64,000 nt of DNA, taken from the NCBI GenBank assembly GCA_034180045.1, contig JAXFOY010000020.1, positions 1 through 64,000 on the forward strand, read 5' to 3'. The position numbers were made by a program, and so were the translations under genes. The notes beneath the pieces are model-generated. The model worked only from the letters and a program-made list of their open reading frames with translations, was not told the DNA's origin and did no database searches. The DNA comes from Eubacterium_B sp034180045. GTDB taxonomy: Bacteria > Bacillota > Clostridia > Peptostreptococcales > Anaerovoracaceae. Positions within the stretch are counted from its first letter, which is position 1; every line of letters begins with the position of its first letter. This document shows positions 18,357 through 26,220 of the stretch, piece by piece.

Positions 18357-19007
18357 TTATATGCATATTTGTGCTTCGAGTTCAGCCATGTTTTCAGCAA
18401 AGACTTCTGCTCCTGATTCCGACAAAAAGTCCCTGTCTCTGAACCCCCATGTGACGATTATATGATCAATTTCCGCATTTTTTGCAGTCAGCAAATCCAC
18501 CTCCGAATCTCCTATGTAAACCGTTTCGTTTTTGCTCGCTCCCATACATTCAATAATTGTATTTACCGCTTCAGGATGCGGCTTTACCGGCACGCCCGGT
18601 CTCTCGCCGACCGCTTTATCAAATACGCCTGCAAAAAAATTATCGCAAAGAAGCCTTACCGCATCATCTATCTTGTTTGAAATAACCGCAGTTTTAATCC
18701 CTTTGCTTCTGATCTTTTTTATGACATCAACAATGCCGTCATAAGGTTTCGTATTGTCCATATTATGTTCTCTATAGTATTCCAGAAAGCTACGCTCCAC
18801 TGCTGATATTTTTTCTTCTGTGAGTTCATCCGGCACACTTTGCTCTATTAAAAATCTCACGCCTCGCCCCAGTGCTTTACGAGTTTGGTTTTTGCTCCTC
18901 GCCGGCAAATTGTGCGCTTTCAAGGCAAAGTCCACGGCATTAGCTAAATCATCCAAAGTAGAGAGTATCGTGCCGTCCATATCGAATATCGCCAATTTAT
19001 ATTTCAA
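18357..19007 (-). CDS. HAD hydrolase, phosphoglycolate phosphatase-like
   Basis: A 216-residue haloacid dehalogenase phosphatase. The nucleophile motif FDMDGTI lies at residues 8-14, motif II AVISNK in the middle, a Lys motif in VKPHPEAV, and motif IV YIGDSEVDLLTA. The helical cap inserted after motif I is the Gph/PPase type. It lies 30 bases after the serine hydrolase gene and is probably the third gene of an operon with the carbonic anhydrase-nitroreductase fusion. The substrate cannot be read from sequence; phosphoglycolate or another small sugar phosphate is likely. Confidence 0.82.
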   Translation of the reverse strand: MKYKLAIFDMDGTILSTLDDLANAVDFALKAHNLPARSKNQTRKALGRGVRFLIEQSVPDELTEEKISAVERSFLEYYREHNMDNTKPYDGIVDVIKKIRSKGIKTAVISNKIDDAVRLLCDNFFAGVFDKAVGERPGVPVKPHPEAVNTIIECMGASKNETVYIGDSEVDLLTAKNAEIDHIIVTWGFRDRDFLSESGAEVFAENMAELEAQICI

Positions 19008-19037
19008 TAATATTCTCCTATTATGTATTTATCCAAA

Positions 19038-20507
19038 CTAAAGTGATTTTATAAAAACTATATCGCCTACATCAGGTTCATAGCTAACCTTTACTTTAAC
19101 AACTTCTTTATGTTCATTAGTGACAAAAACCACCGAAACGCACAAAATCAAGGTATCTTCTTTGACCCCGTCCATGACAAAAGAGTTCCGCCCCCAATGC
19201 CTGAGTTCAAGTTTCTGATTTCTATATGTCAGCCATAAGCTGCCGTTTTCCAAGCTTACCTCCAGATTGCCATACCCCGGATGCTTGTATAGCCCTGCAA
19301 ACTCCTTATATTCGATATTACACGGTATAAAACCTTCCGCCTTACGAAGTCTTTTACCGGCAATGTCCACATTACAATCATTGTATGCGGAAAGTGGCGC
19401 TTTCTCGCCGACTTTATGAGAACTTTTACAGAACCTTTCGACCCAATTTTCTTCCTTGACTCCCAGCGCCCGGTCCAGGATTCTGTACGCCATACTGAAG
19501 AAAAACGACTGTGTCGGACTATGCAAATTCACCATAAATAACAGTCCTATTTTTTTATCAGGCAAGTACATTTGCAGGCTGCTGTACCCCTCAATTTTAC
19601 CTGTATGTTTTTGAAATCTATGATTCCTATACTCGCCGAGCCTCCACCCCAAACCGTATGAGTCACACGCATAGCAGTCCTTTGGAATAGAATCTTCATA
19701 TTCAATCTGCGGTCTGTGAAGTTCGTCAAAGTATTCTCTCGGCATAAGCATATGACCGTCCTCGCAAATACCTTCATTAATATTAAATTCTATCCATTTG
19801 ACCATGTCCCTTACAGTGCTGTTTATAGAGGCTGCGGGACCTGCCTGATCGACATTCCAAAAGGAGACTCTTTGCGGTTTTCCGTCAACAACAAAGTACG
19901 GCTCCGCATGATTGCCGTCTTTCACAAGTTTTTCACCCTCGCAGCAGGTTCTATCCATTCCGATAGGCTCGAATATGTACTCCTTCATAAGCTCATTCCA
20001 AGGCTTCTCACATACCTTTTCTGCAACAAATCCCGCAAGCGCATAAACCACATTGCTGTAAAGAGCTCTGTTGCCGTATGCATCAACAGGCTCTATGTAC
20101 TTCATTCTCTTTGCGAGTTCTTTTCTATCAAAGTCAGCCGGCCAAAGTACATCGTGCGCCCCGAATCCTGTTCTATGGCAAAGCATATCTCTAAGCGTAA
20201 CCTTATCTCCGGCTTCTCCGTAAAACTCAAGTTCAGGAACATATTCTATCACAGGTCTGTCTATATCAAGCTTGCCATCTGCCGCAAGCGCCATTATAAG
20301 AGTTGCCGTCATAGATTTACTGCATGATGCTATGCAAAAAAGAGTGTTTTCATCAAAGTTCAAGCCCTTTTCAACATCTCTAAATCCGAAAAACTCCTGC
20401 TCGGCGGGCGCACCCAGACCTTCTCCGAAAACAGCTATTGCCGCTCCGGGTATTCTCCAGTAATCCAGCTCTCTTATTATTTCTTCCCTATCAATAAGCT
20501 TCATCAT
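19038..20507 (-). CDS. Beta-lactamase-fold serine hydrolase (class C/PBP4* family)
   Basis: A 489-residue protein with the three serine hydrolase motifs: SxxK as SCSK at residues 61-64, YxN as YSN near residue 150, and HTG near residue 315 (HTGKIEGYSS). A C-terminal beta-barrel-like region of about 130 residues follows, as in D-aminopeptidase and PBP4* proteins. There is no signal peptide, so it should act in the cytoplasm, unlike peptidoglycan enzymes or secreted lactamases. The start codons ATGATG overlap the stop of the fusion gene upstream, so the two are translationally coupled. Esterase, amidase or peptidase activity is possible. Confidence 0.85.
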   Translation of the reverse strand: MMKLIDREEIIRELDYWRIPGAAIAVFGEGLGAPAEQEFFGFRDVEKGLNFDENTLFCIASCSKSMTATLIMALAADGKLDIDRPVIEYVPELEFYGEAGDKVTLRDMLCHRTGFGAHDVLWPADFDRKELAKRMKYIEPVDAYGNRALYSNVVYALAGFVAEKVCEKPWNELMKEYIFEPIGMDRTCCEGEKLVKDGNHAEPYFVVDGKPQRVSFWNVDQAGPAASINSTVRDMVKWIEFNINEGICEDGHMLMPREYFDELHRPQIEYEDSIPKDCYACDSYGLGWRLGEYRNHRFQKHTGKIEGYSSLQMYLPDKKIGLLFMVNLHSPTQSFFFSMAYRILDRALGVKEENWVERFCKSSHKVGEKAPLSAYNDCNVDIAGKRLRKAEGFIPCNIEYKEFAGLYKHPGYGNLEVSLENGSLWLTYRNQKLELRHWGRNSFVMDGVKEDTLILCVSVVFVTNEHKEVVKVKVSYEPDVGDIVFIKSL

Positions 20508-21634
20508 TCCGCTCCATCGTCATCTTTAAAACTAAGCACTTTTTCAACTGCAAGTTTGGGAACAAAGTAGTTTCTCTCCTCATCGACATAGTAGCTGAGT
20601 CCCCCAGTCTCCCCTTCAACAACCTCACTGCGATGAGTCGGTTTTCCCATTGCAATCACAAGACGCATAGTTGTATTCTCATCGAGTCCGAGCTCCGATT
20701 TGATTGCCTTAGCATCTATAGATGCCATGATACAACTGCCGTATCCTCTGTCCGCTCCCGCAATCGCTATGGTGTCAGCTGCAATTCCCGTATCTATATC
20801 CCTTATCATCGAAGGAGCTCCGGCATAATATATAGCGATAAGCGCGGTCGGCATTTCGTTTTCTTTCGGCGTTCCAATCTCAGGAGGCAGAGCCGCCGCC
20901 CACTTCATATGTTCGCCTAGCTTCTTAATTTTCTCCCGCCCTGTTATGGCTACGAATCGAAGTTCTTGGGCATTTTTACCGCAGCTTCTCTTTGATGCCA
21001 TGGAAACAATAGCTTCTATATCTTCTCTTGGAATCGATTCTTGCGCGAACCTCCTGTATGTCCTACATCCCTCCAACAGTTTTTCTAAGGATTTCCCCTC
21101 CGGATATTTTCCAAAATTCAACTCGGATTCCTCCTTTTCGTCTTTGCTCGCTGCTAAATATCCAAAATGCCTTTTGGCAGATTCAACATAGTGAGCTGCT
21201 GCATTTTGATTTGCCGCTATTTCTTCTTCCGTTAACTCTCTGATAACCTTTGCCGGGTTTCCCATCAAAAGAACTCCCTGAGGAAATTCCTTATTCTGCG
21301 GTACAAGACTGCCCGCCGCCACCAAGGTATTCTGACGAATGATACAACCATCCATCAAAATAGAGCCCATGCCTATCATACAATTGTTTTCTATCCTTGC
21401 TCCATGCACTATAGCACCGTGACCTATGGTTACATCATCACCTATATTTATCGGGTAGCCTTCATCGACATGTAAAACAGCACTTTCCTGTATATTTACG
21501 CGATTTCCCAGGTTCAACTCATCCGTATCGCCCCTGACCGTCGCATTATACCAAACGGAGCAATCCTTGCCATAGCTGACTTTGCCGCTTACAACCGCTC
21601 CCTCTCCTACCATTAAATCTATAAACTTGTTCAT
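20504..21634 (-). CDS. Gamma-carbonic anhydrase-like domain fused to a nitroreductase
   Basis: A 376-residue two-domain protein. Residues 1-165 form a left-handed beta-helix of the gamma-carbonic anhydrase/YrdA family, with the three metal histidines in place (H55 in LHVD, H72 and H77 in GHGAIVHG). After a charged linker, residues 185-376 form a nitroreductase FMN domain: CRTYRRF at 190-196, CGKNAQELRF at 218-227 and a glycine-rich AGADRGYGSCIMAS near 292-305. I prefer the ATG at 21634, with GGAG 6 bases upstream, over one 12 bases earlier. It overlaps the next gene (serine hydrolase). Substrates are unknown. Confidence 0.88.
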   Translation of the reverse strand: MNKFIDLMVGEGAVVSGKVSYGKDCSVWYNATVRGDTDELNLGNRVNIQESAVLHVDEGYPINIGDDVTIGHGAIVHGARIENNCMIGMGSILMDGCIIRQNTLVAAGSLVPQNKEFPQGVLLMGNPAKVIRELTEEEIAANQNAAAHYVESAKRHFGYLAASKDEKEESELNFGKYPEGKSLEKLLEGCRTYRRFAQESIPREDIEAIVSMASKRSCGKNAQELRFVAITGREKIKKLGEHMKWAAALPPEIGTPKENEMPTALIAIYYAGAPSMIRDIDTGIAADTIAIAGADRGYGSCIMASIDAKAIKSELGLDENTTMRLVIAMGKPTHRSEVVEGETGGLSYYVDEERNYFVPKLAVEKVLSFKDDDGAE

Positions 21635-21840
21635 TCCCTTCTCCATTCCTCGTCATTTTCTCTATTATATCATGTGTATCCGCTAATTAAATGTTCTTCG
21701 ACTAATTCCACCATAAAAAAATATAATATCATCTATTATATTCACAAGAACTATTCCATATCCGTGCATTGAATGTTACAATTATAATAAGTTGTTTGTT
21801 AACCGGACACTACTGTTTTTACATGCACAAGGAGGACAAA

Positions 21841-22032
21841 ATGCTAAAGAAAAATAGGAAAAAAATACAAAAAGCAGAAGAAATCATTGCAAAAGACAAG
21901 CTCCGTAAAAAGAACGGTCTTATTAATTTCACCACAGCTTTGACACTGGCTACTCTTATCGGACTTTCATTCGCAGCTCTTGTAATGACGGATTCCGGCA
22001 ACAAATCCGACGAAAGCGCTCAGGATTCATAG
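21841..22032 (+). CDS. Small single-span membrane protein
   Basis: A 63-residue protein that starts at an ATG with AGGAGG at 5-base spacing; longer starts lack a ribosome site. Residues 1-30 are strongly basic (KKNRKKIQKAEE), residues about 31-53 form one hydrophobic helix, and a short acidic tail follows (SGNKSDESAQDS). The charge pattern predicts a cytoplasmic N-terminus. It lies 18 bases before the GPH symporter gene and is probably co-transcribed, so it may be an accessory or stability factor for the symporter. No family recognised. Confidence 0.65.
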   Translation: MLKKNRKKIQKAEEIIAKDKLRKKNGLINFTTALTLATLIGLSFAALVMTDSGNKSDESAQDS

Positions 22033-22050
22033 AGGTAAAATAAAGCAACA

Positions 22051-23424
22051 ATGAAAACATCTGATAAAATAGGCTATGGTGTAGCTTCAACAGGGGATTC
22101 CATAGCCTATACTTTTATTGGCACATTTTTGATGTTCTTCCTTACGACGGTAGCAAAAATAGACCCTGCTACAGCAGGCGTAATCAGTGCCGTGGGTGCG
22201 GTTTGGAATGCAATTTTCAACCCTCTTATGGGGTATTTTTCCGATCAAATAAACACCCGCTTTGGTAAGCGAAGACCTTTGATGCTTGCGTTTTCAATAC
22301 CGCTTGCATTATCATTCTTTCTGCTGTACACGGTGGTACCCTTGCCCGAAAAAGCTATGCCTGTCTACTACGGACTTATGCTAATGCTTTTTTGGACTTC
22401 ATATACGGGTTTCTTTGTTCCATATCTGGCACTCGGGGCTGAGTATACAGAGGACTATGACGAGAGAACGGTACTGAGACTGTATGCTTCATTCTTCAAT
22501 ATGACGGGAAATATCATCTGTATGTTTGCCCCTACTCTGCTTGTGGATTTCTTGACATCTGTGGGAATTTCAACAAATCACGCTTGGTCGCTGACAGCGG
22601 CTTTGCTCGGCGTTATTTCCATGTTGTCAATACTCATAACCGTGTATTTTGCCGAGAGCAAAGACAAACCGCGCTCAAAATTTGATTATAATAATCGGGT
22701 AAGCAAAAATAAAAAGTTCCGCATGCTAAATATATTTAGAGAATATCTTTCCGTCGCTGCGCTCAAACCCATGCGATACCTCATTCTCGCAAGCGTTGCA
22801 TCGCTTATTTGCTATGCTATGTTAATGTCCGATATGTTGTATTTTTTGACATATAATCTGAAGCTCAGCCCAAGGATGATTTCGCTTATGCTGCTTATAC
22901 GCCCGCTTATAGCGGTGGTTTTTATACCCTTGGTAGGAAAGGTTGCCCTAAAAATAGATAAACGTGCAACGATAATTCTTTTTTATTCTATAGGTGCGGC
23001 TTTGATGATAGCCTTGCGTATGACAGGAATCAAGAGCATTTTTTCGATTTCATTATATCTTTTAGCTTTGATGCTCTGCACCTGCATATATTGGCAATTG
23101 ATGCCCGCTATCTATTATGACATCTGCGACTATGACAGATTGTATAACGGGAAATCACGTCAAGGCACCATAGTCTCGTTTCAGGGGCTTATAGAAGCGG
23201 TAGCAGTCGGCATAGGTTCTTTGATTCTCGGAACTTTGCTAAAAGCGTCCGGATTTAACGGCTCATCAAAAGTCCAAAGTGCGGTCGCCTTAGATAGAAT
23301 TGAAAGCTGCACTACTTTTATTCCGGTAATTTTTTTGCTTGTGGCGGCTGTATCCATCTATCTCTATCCGATAACAAAAAAAGTCCACGCGGACATACTC
23401 GATAGACTTGAAGAAAACCGATAA
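22051..23424 (+). CDS. GPH-family (MelB-like) sugar:cation symporter
   Basis: A 457-residue integral membrane protein of the glycoside-pentoside-hexuronide:cation symporter family within the major facilitator superfamily. Twelve helices are predicted. Family marks are KIGYGVASTGDSIAYTF at the start, NPLMGYFSDQINTRFGKRRP in the first cytoplasmic loop (about residues 56-75) and DICDYDR in the second half. The GAGGT before the start is 14 bases away, longer than normal, suggesting coupling to the upstream small protein. No glycosidase is adjacent, so the substrate is unknown. Confidence 0.85.
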   Translation: MKTSDKIGYGVASTGDSIAYTFIGTFLMFFLTTVAKIDPATAGVISAVGAVWNAIFNPLMGYFSDQINTRFGKRRPLMLAFSIPLALSFFLLYTVVPLPEKAMPVYYGLMLMLFWTSYTGFFVPYLALGAEYTEDYDERTVLRLYASFFNMTGNIICMFAPTLLVDFLTSVGISTNHAWSLTAALLGVISMLSILITVYFAESKDKPRSKFDYNNRVSKNKKFRMLNIFREYLSVAALKPMRYLILASVASLICYAMLMSDMLYFLTYNLKLSPRMISLMLLIRPLIAVVFIPLVGKVALKIDKRATIILFYSIGAALMIALRMTGIKSIFSISLYLLALMLCTCIYWQLMPAIYYDICDYDRLYNGKSRQGTIVSFQGLIEAVAVGIGSLILGTLLKASGFNGSSKVQSAVALDRIESCTTFIPVIFLLVAAVSIYLYPITKKVHADILDRLEENR

Positions 23425-23454
23425 TGTGTCCATGCACTTATTTCTGCCGATTTA

Positions 23455-23483
23455 TTGTCAATAAACAGATAATATGTTAGACT
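23455..23483 (+). promoter_or_regulatory. thrS promoter
   Basis: TTGTCA (23455-23460) and TAGACT (23478-23483) are 17 bases apart, upstream of thrS. The leader of about 50 bases is too short for a T-box. Confidence 0.6.
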
Positions 23484-23538
23484 AATGGGTACAAATAAAT
23501 CAACTTTTTAATACTATATTTTATATGAGGATATTTTT

Positions 23539-25308
23539 ATGAATAAAGAAGAATTTGCACAAGTATACCGTCATTCTCTTGCACATATTTTAGCCAAAGC
23601 GGTCGTGGAAGTTTACGGTAAGGAGAATGTCCAAATAGCTATCGGTCCACAAATCGCCGATGGATTTTATTATGATTTCGTTTTGCCAAAGAATGTGACA
23701 AACGACGATTTTCCGACAATCGAAGCAAAGATGCACGAGATTATCAAGCGCAGAGAGGATTGGGTATGTAAGGAAGTTTCCAAGGAAGAAGCTTTGGAAA
23801 TATTCAAAGATCAGAGATTTAAGGTAGAACTTATCCAAGATTTGCCCGGTGACGAAAAGCTGACAGTATATTATACAGGCGACAATTTCGTCGACCTATG
23901 TCGCGGCCCTCACATCAGCAATTCTCAGGAACTTATGAATTGTGCCTTCCAGGTAAAATCGGCCTCCGGCTCATACTGGAGAGGAGATGAAAATCGCGAA
24001 CAGCTTCAACGCATTTATGTATATGCTTTCCCTAGCAAACAGGAACTAAAAGAGCATCTAAAGTTCGTAAAAGAAGCAATGGAACGCGATCATAAGAAAA
24101 TCGGTCCTGCGCTCGACCTCTTCATGTTCCAGCCGAGTGCACCGGGAATGCCTTACTGGCTTCCTAGAGGATGGAAGCTTTTCAATGCGCTAAAGGCTTT
24201 CTGGCTCGATATTCACGAAGAGCATGGTTATCAGGAAATCTCAGGACCTGTTGTCAGCAGCAGCGATCTTTGGGAGACAAGCGGTCATTGGGGACATTAT
24301 CAGGAGAACATGTTTGTTGTTCCACCGGCTAACGAAAATGACAAAATTTACGCACTAAAACCTATGAACTGCCCTAACGCAATTTTGACATACAAGAGAG
24401 ATTTACACAGCTACAAGGATTTGCCAATCCGTTTCAGCCAGACAGATACAATTCACCGTAAGGAGAAGTCGGGCGAGCTTAACGGTCTTTTCCGTGTACA
24501 GATGTTCCGTCAAGATGATGATCACACTATCCTTGCGGAAGAACAAGTTGCAGATGAAATTGCAGATATCATGAAAATAGCTGATCAGATTTATGGAACT
24601 CTGGGGCTGAAATACCGCGCAGAACTCTCCACAAGACCTGATGATTTCATGGGAGATATTGAGTCTTGGAACAAAGCGGAAGCAGGTCTAAAGGCAATTC
24701 TGGATGCGCAGTACGGTGAAGGAAACTACGAGATAAATGAAGGTGACGGTGCTTTCTACGGTCCAAAGATTGATCTTCAAATGACAGATGCAATAGGTCG
24801 TGAATGGCAGATGGGAACAATTCAACTCGACTTCCAGCTTCCTCTGAACTTCGATCTCAAATATACCGCTGCGGACGGTTCGCAGAAGCGTCCTGTTATG
24901 ATTCACCGTGCAATCTTCGGTTCATTTGAGCGTTTCATAGGTATTTTGATAGAAAACTTTAAGGGTGCATTTCCATTCTGGCTGTCACCTGTACAGGTGG
25001 GCATAGTACCTATTCGTCCTGAGCACAACGAGTACGCCGAAAAGGTGGCAAAACTGCTTCGCAGAAACCGCATTAGATTTGAGGTTGACTACGAAAACCG
25101 CAACATGAAGGAAAAGATTAAGAATTTCAAAAAATATAAGGATCCATACATCATCGTTCTCGGTGATAAGGAAGCCGAGGAAAATACAGTTTCTATCAAC
25201 GTTCGCGGTAACAACAAACAAATACAAAACGTTCCGCTTGAAAAATTCATCGAGCTTTGCAATGATATGAATTATGACCACAGACTTGAGCTTATAGACA
25301 GTCTGTAG
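23539..25308 (+). CDS. thrS: Threonyl-tRNA synthetase without the N-terminal TGS domain
   Basis: A 589-residue class II synthetase that charges tRNA-Thr. The protein begins directly at the editing domain, with HxxxH (HSLAH, residues 12-16) and CRGPH near 116-120; the usual TGS domain of about 60 residues is absent, and only 114 bases separate it from the upstream gene. The catalytic core has the zinc Cys in MNCPN, motif 2 with FRVQMFRQDDDH, and HRAIFGSFERF with the third zinc ligand. A C-terminal anticodon-binding domain follows. GAGG precedes the ATG at 8-base spacing. A strong terminator ends the gene. Confidence 0.94.
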   Translation: MNKEEFAQVYRHSLAHILAKAVVEVYGKENVQIAIGPQIADGFYYDFVLPKNVTNDDFPTIEAKMHEIIKRREDWVCKEVSKEEALEIFKDQRFKVELIQDLPGDEKLTVYYTGDNFVDLCRGPHISNSQELMNCAFQVKSASGSYWRGDENREQLQRIYVYAFPSKQELKEHLKFVKEAMERDHKKIGPALDLFMFQPSAPGMPYWLPRGWKLFNALKAFWLDIHEEHGYQEISGPVVSSSDLWETSGHWGHYQENMFVVPPANENDKIYALKPMNCPNAILTYKRDLHSYKDLPIRFSQTDTIHRKEKSGELNGLFRVQMFRQDDDHTILAEEQVADEIADIMKIADQIYGTLGLKYRAELSTRPDDFMGDIESWNKAEAGLKAILDAQYGEGNYEINEGDGAFYGPKIDLQMTDAIGREWQMGTIQLDFQLPLNFDLKYTAADGSQKRPVMIHRAIFGSFERFIGILIENFKGAFPFWLSPVQVGIVPIRPEHNEYAEKVAKLLRRNRIRFEVDYENRNMKEKIKNFKKYKDPYIIVLGDKEAEENTVSINVRGNNKQIQNVPLEKFIELCNDMNYDHRLELIDSL

Positions 25309-25348
25309 ATAGATAAGAAACAGACTTATAAGGTAAAAAAGTTGTACA

Positions 25349-25396
25349 AAGCAGCTGTGACGATTTATTCTTAAATTGTTACAGCTGCTTCATTTT
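25349..25396 (+). terminator. Terminator of thrS
   Basis: A long stem pairs 25349-25367 with 25372-25390 (19 bp including two G-U wobbles, core AAGCAGCTGT/ACAGCTGCTT) and is followed by CATTTTTC. Confidence 0.85.
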
Positions 25397-25722
25397 TCTA
25401 ACGAGATACAGCTTGGATAAAAATTGATAAAATTTGCTGTTCCAACGAAGTTTATTCTACGCTCAATTTTATTTTATCTTGCACCGGAAGCTATATCTTA
25501 GTTTAATGAAACCCCGGTAACATATTCTCTTGATGAAGTTGAAAAAGAGCCGGGGCGGAAATGAATTACAGCATTAGTTTTCAGAAAAAGCATTAACTAT
25601 CTTGTTTTAACTATGCCTATTATATATTGCGCCAAGAGACGCACTGATTGTTGAAATACCGGTAAATGAACCACTGAGTCATGTAGTGATATTTACACTG
25701 CCTGACTCAAATATAATTTTCT
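25391..25722. other. 332-base gap with gene debris
   Basis: AT-rich sequence at the boundary of the accessory island. It holds an antitoxin-like C-terminal remnant (25502-25564), a plus-strand stretch open from about 25614 without a start codon (YIAPRDALIVEIPVNEPLSH, unrecognised), and a GAGTCA/TGACTC hairpin (25676-25708) downstream of the membrane gene at 25723. No intact gene is seen. Confidence 0.5.
25502..25564 (+). pseudogene. C-terminal remnant of a ribbon-helix-helix antitoxin
   Basis: The frame encodes a 20-residue tail ending ETPVTYSLDEVEKEPGRK and then TGA, with an in-frame TAG immediately upstream. RelB/DUF6290-type antitoxins often end with a phrase like PVTYSLDEVEKELGL, so this looks like the last part of such a gene left by decay. 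The N-terminal DNA-binding part and any toxin gene are missing. The match is short, so confidence is low. Confidence 0.35.
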
Positions 25723-26082
25723 TTATCTCCGTATTTTTAGATAAATTAGGATTAAGATTCCGACAATAGATAAAACATCTATTGTGACGGCAATTATTTG
25801 AATTGGACCTGAAACAAATACGTTGAAGTTATCATACAATATTCTAGATGTATCTAAAAATAAGACACAAAGAGCCCATATAAATGTGGAGACCACACCT
25901 AGTATCAAATTTGATAATACAAGTAATATTGATACGGCAGATATCTTTGTATCCTTTTTAGAAGTAATAACTATGCTAATTATGTTGATTACAGAAATAA
26001 CAAGTATAGATAAGAAAATTAGTATGACCAGGTTCTTGTTTTCAGCTGCGAATTCAATAAAAGGGTCTATTTTCACATTCAT
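25723..26082 (-). CDS. Three-helix membrane protein of unknown function
   Basis: A 119-residue hydrophobic protein with three predicted membrane helices (about residues 18-39, 48-75 and 92-115) and a basic C-terminus (LKIRR). The ATG has GGAGG close upstream. It lies 138 bases downstream of the two half-transporter genes on the same strand, beyond a GGAATCAT/ATGATTCC hairpin (26111-26138). Base composition matches the ABC genes, so it probably arrived with them. It could be an immunity or accessory protein, but nothing in the sequence proves this. Confidence 0.6.
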   Translation of the reverse strand: MNVKIDPFIEFAAENKNLVILIFLSILVISVINIISIVITSKKDTKISAVSILLVLSNLILGVVSTFIWALCVLFLDTSRILYDNFNVFVSGPIQIIAVTIDVLSIVGILILIYLKIRR

Positions 26083-26220
26083 AAAGCCTCCAATTTAATT
26101 ACATGTAAGTGGAATCATATTCTATATAACATGATTCCATTCTTTTCATTAAAATTAAAACAATAGTTTATATATGCAAGGATTTTAATTTACTTACCGT
26201 CATTCACATTCCTTTTATTC

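Noticed and set aside
23425..23538. T-box leader or upstream TGS domain for thrS
   Set aside because: The gap is too short and shows no T-box core; no frame encodes a TGS domain.
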